Shown here one piece after another: positions 57,565-64,000 of a stretch of DNA of 64,000 bases; within the stretch, counting starts at the first letter, position 1; every line of letters starts with the position of its first letter. A model generated the notes under the pieces. The model did not search any database. It was not told the origin of the DNA and was given only the letters and a program-made list of their open reading frames with translations. Both the position numbers and the translations under genes were made by a program. The DNA is taken from assembly GCF_016656965.1 (NCBI RefSeq), contig NZ_CP067977.1, positions 310,001 to 374,000 of the forward strand, given 5' to 3'. Source of the DNA: Brevundimonas vitisensis (lineage in GTDB: Bacteria; Pseudomonadota; Alphaproteobacteria; Caulobacterales; Caulobacteraceae).

Positions 57565-57873
57565 ATGGGGCTACACCAGACGCTGACCAGAGCCGATCTT
57601 TGCGAGTCGGTTCACGAGGATGTCGGCCTGTCGCGTCAGGAGTGCGCGGGCCTGGTCGAGCGGACCCTGGAACTGATCGTCGAATCGCTGGAGCGCGGCG
57701 AGACGGTCAAACTGTCTGGGTTCGGTGTGTTTCAGGTGCGTGAGAAGCGCGCCCGAATGGGCCGCAACCCCAAGACGGGTGAGCCCGCCGCCATCAACCC
57801 TCGCCGGGTCATCAGCTTCCGTGCCTCTCAGATCATGAAGGGCCGGGTCCACGACGCGCCCGGGGGCGACTGA
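57565..57873 (+). CDS. ihfA: Integration host factor alpha subunit
   Basis: DNA-bending HU/IHF-fold protein. From the ATG at 57565 it has 102 residues: [71 protein letters not shown] with the beta-arm motif [23 protein letters not shown]. The long apparent extension from 57463 is not part of it. 5 bases separate it from the MerR gene, as in many alphaproteobacteria. GGGAG occurs upstream of the start. Confidence 0.95.
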   Translation: MGLHQTLTRADLCESVHEDVGLSRQECAGLVERTLELIVESLERGETVKLSGFGVFQVREKRARMGRNPKTGEPAAINPRRVISFRASQIMKGRVHDAPGGD

Positions 57874-57878
57874 CGTCG

Positions 57879-58307
57879 ATGGCTGCCGCCCGTGCGCCCA
57901 AGGGCGAGAACGCCTTTCGTACGATTTCGGAGGCCGCAGAGGCCGTCGGCGCGCCTCAACACGTCCTGCGGTTCTGGGAGACGAAGTTCAGCTTCCTGAC
58001 GCCGCTGAAACGGGCGGGCGGGCGCAGATTCTATCGGCCACAGGACGTGGTTCTGCTGAAGGCGGTCAAACGCCTGCTTCACGACGAGGGCCTGACCATC
58101 AAGGGCGTGCAGCGCCTGCACAAGGAGCAGGGTCTGCGCCGGCTGGCGGCCTATGGCGATCCAGACGCTGCGGTCAGCTTTGTCGAGGACGCCGACACCC
58201 CCGATTCGGCGACCGTCGCCGCGCCGGAAATGCACGACCGACTGCAACAGGTGCTGGCCGACTTGGAGGCGGCGCGCAGCCGTCTGGACGCCGTCCTGTC
58301 ACGCTGA
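57879..58307 (+). CDS. MerR-family regulator
   Basis: 142-residue DNA-binding protein with a MerR winged-helix ([73 protein letters not shown]), followed by a long C-terminal helix and no metal-binding cysteines. It is the alphaproteobacterial MerR that lies directly after ihfA; its targets are not known to me. It may share a transcript with ihfA. Confidence 0.88.
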   Translation: MAAARAPKGENAFRTISEAAEAVGAPQHVLRFWETKFSFLTPLKRAGGRRFYRPQDVVLLKAVKRLLHDEGLTIKGVQRLHKEQGLRRLAAYGDPDAAVSFVEDADTPDSATVAAPEMHDRLQQVLADLEAARSRLDAVLSR

Positions 58308-58368
58308 TTGTCATTCTTGTGCTTTTGCGTTTGCGGGGCGCGGAGGTGGCGTCTATAGGGAGCGCCTT

Positions 58369-58445
<77 letters not shown>

Positions 58446-58470
58446 TCTTCTCAAAGAAGACGGTTGGTTG

Positions 58471-58496
58471 AAGGGGTCGCTTTCGGGCGGCCCCTT
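58471..58496 (+). terminator. Terminator-like hairpin after tRNA-Pro
   Basis: AAGGGGTCGC, loop TTTCGG, GCGGCCCCTT: 10 pairs including one G-T. Only TTT follows, so termination may need help from Rho. Expected position for tRNA transcript end. Confidence 0.5.
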
Positions 58497-58732
58497 TGCA
58501 ATTCACGCCCACGGGCGTCAGCCATTGTCAGAGTCCTGCCAGGTCACACGGCCTCAGACGCGGGCGGATGTCGAACCCGATGCGGCCTATCCCGCCGCAA
58601 CGGTGGGGTCGCCAGTCTGAACGCCCACCAGAGCTGAACGATCGCGCCTCCGAAGGGCGCTGCAGGTGGCGTAGCCGGTGACCGCAATCGACCGACCGGC
58701 ACCGCATTTAGACGGGGCCTGCGTCCTCGGTG

Positions 58733-58957
58733 TCAGTTCTGGCCCGCTCCGCCGGACCACTTGAAAAGCGGATAAAGCGGCAGCCCCCAGGCCGTGCCGG
58801 CAATGCCGTAATAGATGAGGTCGATCCAGGGATTGCGCGGCAGCCATTCGCCGATGGCGATCACAGCCCAGATGTAGAAGGCCAGCCAGACCAGAACGCC
58901 CATGCAGGCGATGAAGCTGCGAAGGCGGGGGGGCAAGCCCTGTCTGCCGCCGGGCAT
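58733..58957 (-). CDS. DUF2842 small membrane protein
   Basis: 74 residues with two membrane segments (FIACMGVLVWLAFYIWAVIAIGEWL and IDLIYYGIAGTAWGLPLYPLFKW), the typical DUF2842 layout of alphaproteobacteria with the WGLPLYPLFKW ending. Starts MPGGRQGLPPRLR. Its start overlaps the upstream membrane protein's stop (TGATG). Function unknown. Confidence 0.85.
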   Translation of the reverse strand: MPGGRQGLPPRLRSFIACMGVLVWLAFYIWAVIAIGEWLPRNPWIDLIYYGIAGTAWGLPLYPLFKWSGGAGQN

Positions 58958-59208
58958 CAGCGCTTGCTCCGGAACAGGAAGAAGGCGACCAGACAGATGA
59001 CAGACCCCGCCATGGACCAGGGGATCCAGCGCCAATCGTCCAGGCTGGCTATCCCTATGACCCGCACGGTCAGGAACCAGCCGCACAGAGCCCCGATGCC
59101 TGCTACCAGGCTGGTGGCGAACAGACCCCGGCGCCCCGTCAACTGGTCCGCGATCCAGGCCAGGGCGAAGGCTCCGAGAGCACCCGTCAGGATGTCGAGA
59201 TATTGCAA
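58957..59208 (-). CDS. Small membrane protein, GlsB/YeaQ-like
   Basis: 83 residues with three membrane segments: LDILTGALGAFALAWIAD, LFATSLVAGIGALCGWFL and MAGSVICLVAFFLFR. The glycine-rich pattern resembles the transglycosylase-associated protein family (GlsB/YeaQ), small membrane proteins of unknown role, but the match is loose. Coupled to the DUF2842 gene by TGATG. Located 140 bases from the divergent ctaA. Confidence 0.65.
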   Translation of the reverse strand: MQYLDILTGALGAFALAWIADQLTGRRGLFATSLVAGIGALCGWFLTVRVIGIASLDDWRWIPWSMAGSVICLVAFFLFRSKR

Positions 59209-59348
59209 GCGATGAGCCCTTCGTGACCTGATGCGACGGTTGGTCCGTCATTAGCGACTCGATCTCGTCACCGGAGGGGAGCATACCGCCACCTCCCGCC
59301 GCAGATCGATGTGGCGGGCATTGTATCGTTACCGAGAGCGGGCGTCGA

Positions 59349-60416
59349 ATGAACCGTTTGGGCCGTTTCAGTGAATCCAAGGCTGTTGGCGCGTGGCTGT
59401 TCGCCTGCGCGGGTTTGGTGTTCGCCATGGTCGTTGTTGGCGGGATCACCCGGTTGACGGGGTCGGGGCTGTCGATCACCGAATGGAAGCCCATCATGGG
59501 GGCGGTGCCGCCACTTTCCTCGGCTGACTGGGCGGAGGCTTTCGAGAAATACAGGGCCATCCCTCAATACCAGCAGGTCAATGCAGGGATGAGCCTGGCG
59601 GAGTTTCAGGGCATTTTCTGGTGGGAGTGGATCCATCGACAACTCGGCCGGCTGATCGGCTTGGCCTTTGCCTTGCCGTTCGCAGTGTTCCTGTTGTTGC
59701 GGCGTATGCCCCATCGCCTGATCTGGCGCTGCGCCCTGCTGCTTGCCCTGGGTGGGCTGCAAGGCGCGATCGGCTGGTGGATGGTGTCCAGCGGCCTGTC
59801 AGAGCGCGTGGACGTGGCCCCCGAACGCCTGGCCACCCATCTGGGCCTGGCGCTCGCCCTGTTCGCGGGCCTGATCTGGACGGGCCTGGAAGCCTGGTTC
59901 GGAGAAGAGCATTCCCGCTCGCCGGGCGGCTGGTCACGCGGTGCGGCGCTGCTGTTGGGTGCGGTCTTCCTGCAGTGTCTGCTGGGCGGGCTGGTCGCCG
60001 GTGCCAAGGCGGGCATGGTCTATACGGACTGGCCTTTGATGAACGGGAGCTTCTTCCCGCCGGCAGACTGGAGCCTGGGCGGACTTACGCTGCTGCATGA
60101 CCAGGCCCTGGTGCAGTTCAATCATCGCATCGTGGCCTATGGCCTGCTGCTGGGTGCCACAGTCTATGCCGTGCAGGCCTGGCGCTGGCGTCTGGCCGAG
60201 GGTCTGGGAACCTCGGCCTTCGTGCTGGCGGCGGTGATCTGGATGCAGGCTGTCCTGGGCGTGGTGACCCTGGTTCATGCGGTTCCGATCAGCCTGGGGG
60301 TGCTGCACCAGGCCGGTGCTGCGGTCGTGCTGGCGGCTGCGACGATCAACCTTTGGCTGGTTCGGAGGTCGCAGCCGCGGCTTTTCAGCCCTTCACCGAG
60401 GACCAGGGGCCTCTGA
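59349..60416 (+). CDS. ctaA: Heme A synthase (CtaA/COX15)
   Basis: Oxidises the C8 methyl of heme O to give heme A for cytochrome oxidases. 355 residues, about eight membrane segments, with the conserved histidines in [33 protein letters not shown] and [13 protein letters not shown]. No Cys pair in the periplasmic loops, as in the alphaproteobacterial/mitochondrial class. Starts ATG; last 32 bases overlap the converging phoX-like gene. No cytochrome oxidase genes lie in the window. Confidence 0.93.
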   Translation: MNRLGRFSESKAVGAWLFACAGLVFAMVVVGGITRLTGSGLSITEWKPIMGAVPPLSSADWAEAFEKYRAIPQYQQVNAGMSLAEFQGIFWWEWIHRQLGRLIGLAFALPFAVFLLLRRMPHRLIWRCALLLALGGLQGAIGWWMVSSGLSERVDVAPERLATHLGLALALFAGLIWTGLEAWFGEEHSRSPGGWSRGAALLLGAVFLQCLLGGLVAGAKAGMVYTDWPLMNGSFFPPADWSLGGLTLLHDQALVQFNHRIVAYGLLLGATVYAVQAWRWRLAEGLGTSAFVLAAVIWMQAVLGVVTLVHAVPISLGVLHQAGAAVVLAAATINLWLVRRSQPRLFSPSPRTRGL

Positions 60417-61803
60417 TCGCAAAGGTGATTCCGGGGTACATGATGTTGACGAACAGCACGCTGCCGTCGGGCGAGAAACAGGCTCCGGCAAACTCGGAGT
60501 TTCCGGCGAAGACGTTGCGGCCGATCGTATAGACCTTGCCCTCGGGCGTGACGCCTTTCAGGTGGTTGCGGATGTCTTCGGAATAGTTGTCCTCGCAGAC
60601 GATCAGGTGGCCCCACGGGGCCACGACCAGATTGTCCCCCATGTTCATGGTGCGAAGGTCTTCGCTTTCGACGAAAAGTTGGATGCGGCCGGGGCGGTCG
60701 ACTTCGCCCGGCTGTCCTTCGACGGAGGAGGGGACGTAGCGCAGAATCTGTCCGCGGCGCAGCGGTCCGCCCGAGGTAGCGGTCAGATACATGTCCGACT
60801 TGTCGAAGAAGATGCCTTCTCCACGGGCCACCAGTGCGGCACCGGCGGCGTGGCCGCGTTTGCGCAGATCGTCGTTGGGGCTTTCGACATCGTCCATGTC
60901 GATCCAGACAACCTCGCGCCAGTCGCCGACCGACCATTCACGTGACGCCACATCCTGGTTGCGGCTGTCGGCACCCATCTTGTCCTTGAACGCCATCGCC
61001 TGCAGACGGCCGCCGTCCGCCAGCTTGCCGGGGGTGACGGGGATGAAGCGGTAGAAGAGGCCTTCGTTGTCGTCCTCGGTCAGATAGGCGATGCCGGTCG
61101 ACGGATCGATGCAGACCGCTTCGTGGTCAAACCGGCCCATGGCCTTCAGCGGGACGGGGTCGACCAGTCCCGTGGCATCCGCGGGCACTTCGAACACCCA
61201 GCCATGGGACTGTTTGACGTCGGCGTCGTCGGGCGTCTCGACCGTCTCCTCGCACGTCAGCCAGCTGCCCCAGGGCGTGTGACCGCCACCGCAGTTGGTC
61301 GAGGTTCCGGCCAGCGACAGGTACTGGCGCACCGTCTGACGCGTTTCGAGATCATAGACCAAGGTGGTCGTGCCGCCCGGGAGCACCCGGCCATCCTTGT
61401 AGGTGTCGAACGCCTGGCTGGCGCTCAGCAGGCCGATTCGCTCCTGGTGGAAGCCGCCCGGGCCCAGGTTGCGATGCAGTCCGCTGGATCCCTTGAGCTC
61501 GTGATTTCGGACCAGGGCGACCTGACTGCCGGACAAGGGAAAGCACCCCATCCCGTCGGGCTGGCCGGGCACGAAGAGGCCATCGTCCATCGTGTCGCCG
61601 CTCTGAGAGATGACCTGGTAGGTGAAGCCCTGAGGCAGGTCGAGCAGGCGGTTCGGATCGCGCACCAGGGGGCCATAGCCCTCGACCTGATTCACATAGG
61701 TTTCTTGCGCGGTGGCTACCTGAGCATGAACATTGCGCGCAAAGCCCGTAAACGCGGCAGCGGCGGCTGTGGTGGTGATCAAGTTGCGGCGGTCGATACG
61801 CAT
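60385..61803 (-). CDS. PhoX-like alkaline phosphatase (DUF839), Tat-exported
   Basis: 472-residue periplasmic Ca/Fe-dependent phosphatase-family protein. Tat signal with [18 protein letters not shown]. Family markers: [54 protein letters not shown] (Cys near active site), [23 protein letters not shown], and [34 protein letters not shown]. The start at 61803 lies just before the twin arginine. A weak Pho-box candidate is 44 bases upstream (61847-61864). It overlaps ctaA by 32 bases. Confidence 0.88.
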   Translation of the reverse strand: MRIDRRNLITTTAAAAAFTGFARNVHAQVATAQETYVNQVEGYGPLVRDPNRLLDLPQGFTYQVISQSGDTMDDGLFVPGQPDGMGCFPLSGSQVALVRNHELKGSSGLHRNLGPGGFHQERIGLLSASQAFDTYKDGRVLPGGTTTLVYDLETRQTVRQYLSLAGTSTNCGGGHTPWGSWLTCEETVETPDDADVKQSHGWVFEVPADATGLVDPVPLKAMGRFDHEAVCIDPSTGIAYLTEDDNEGLFYRFIPVTPGKLADGGRLQAMAFKDKMGADSRNQDVASREWSVGDWREVVWIDMDDVESPNDDLRKRGHAAGAALVARGEGIFFDKSDMYLTATSGGPLRRGQILRYVPSSVEGQPGEVDRPGRIQLFVESEDLRTMNMGDNLVVAPWGHLIVCEDNYSEDIRNHLKGVTPEGKVYTIGRNVFAGNSEFAGACFSPDGSVLFVNIMYPGITFAIRGPWSSVKG

Positions 61804-61935
61804 GGGCCTTGGAACTCCGGAATTTCGGGCCTTATGGGCCCTCGTCATCATGGTTGTGTGACAGCGACGCCCTGACCGCTCATGCGCGACCACGGGTCAC
61901 ACATCCACAGCGAATTCAGTCATGGAGCCGTCACG

Positions 61936-61965
61936 CTTGAACCCCGTGCGGTCACGACCACATAG
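61936..61965 (+). promoter_or_regulatory. Heat-shock-type promoter candidate of lon
   Basis: CTTGAA (61936-61941), 16-base spacer, CCACATAG (61958-61965): reminiscent of sigma-32 elements CTTGAA and CCCATNT. It lies about 110 bases before the lon start. The match at the -10 is incomplete. Confidence 0.35.
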
Positions 61966-62072
61966 TGTTCTGAACGCCGTCGGAATCGACGGGTCGCTTC
62001 TGGGTGACCGGCATTGCGCCGTTTGTCGGAAGCGACGGGCCGGAGATCAGCAAAGGCCCTGGAAAGTGCATC

Positions 62073-64000
<1,928 letters not shown>

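Overview
The window is a dense, GC-rich (by eye about two thirds G+C), chromosomal segment of an alphaproteobacterium, most probably a Caulobacterales member close to Brevundimonas or Caulobacter. Pointers are an ATP12-type F1 assembly chaperone, a CBP3-like ubiquinol-cytochrome c chaperone, a C4-pathway 5-aminolevulinate synthase, a single LolC/E-type permease, a RibB-X style riboflavin enzyme, an H+-pumping pyrophosphatase, and a long coiled-coil membrane protein that looks like the polarity factor TipN. Nearly every base is coding. I see no phage, insertion sequence, CRISPR array or rRNA. There is one tRNA (Pro-GGG).

Layout. 1-3077: end of proS, the lolC-lolD lipoprotein export pair and an ATP12 chaperone. 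3097-4307: a glutathione transferase with a striking palindromic operator candidate, and a hemerythrin-like protein. 4525-10531: the complete elongasome operon mreB-mreC-mreD-mrdA(PBP2)-rodA. 10535-13117: proline iminopeptidase, a DUF423 protein and an MFS carrier. 13157-16727 (minus): a catalytically dead C15-peptidase-like protein, the TipN-like protein and a 60-residue membrane peptide. 16914-21298: phospholipase D and EEP phosphatase genes converging with overlap, then the lemA-TPM-TPM module. 21502-25684: folD and a three-gene secreted locus built of PPC domains plus a small two-cysteine domain that I do not recognise. 25689-28894: hutU-hutH. 29066-31403: a crotonase and a SPOR-tailed D,D-carboxypeptidase.

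31694-35013: a phasin with a probable PhaR-controlled promoter, then clpS-clpA. 35089-38092: CsbD, a FemAB-like acyltransferase, RidA and an unrecognised protein. 38264-43083: a valine catabolic run (acyl-CoA dehydrogenase, 3-hydroxyisobutyryl-CoA hydrolase-like protein, 3-hydroxyisobutyrate dehydrogenase) interleaved with two exported proteins of unknown role. 43233-44641: hemA under a likely Fur box, and a DUF6898-type small protein. 44732-53647: a long same-strand series, glyA-nrdR-ribD(reductase only)-ribE-ribBX-ribH-nusB-thiL-exported protein-hppA. The rib genes are stitched together by stop/start overlaps. 53726-58445: bamE, CBP3-like chaperone, yceD, plsX-fabH-ihfA-merR and tRNA-Pro. 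58733-64000: two small membrane proteins, ctaA, a PhoX-like phosphatase and the first two thirds of lon.

The best candidates for something undescribed are the PPC/two-Cys secreted trio (22523-25684), the exported methyltransferase-like lipoprotein (41333-42109) and the small periplasmic protein with a TonB-box-like start (39467-40177). The sequence also shows points an automatic annotation would tend to miss: a CTG start for ribH, degenerate or missing catalytic parts in the RibBX and RibD-like proteins, and probable operators for the gst, phasin and hemA genes. All family names are from pattern recognition without database searches.
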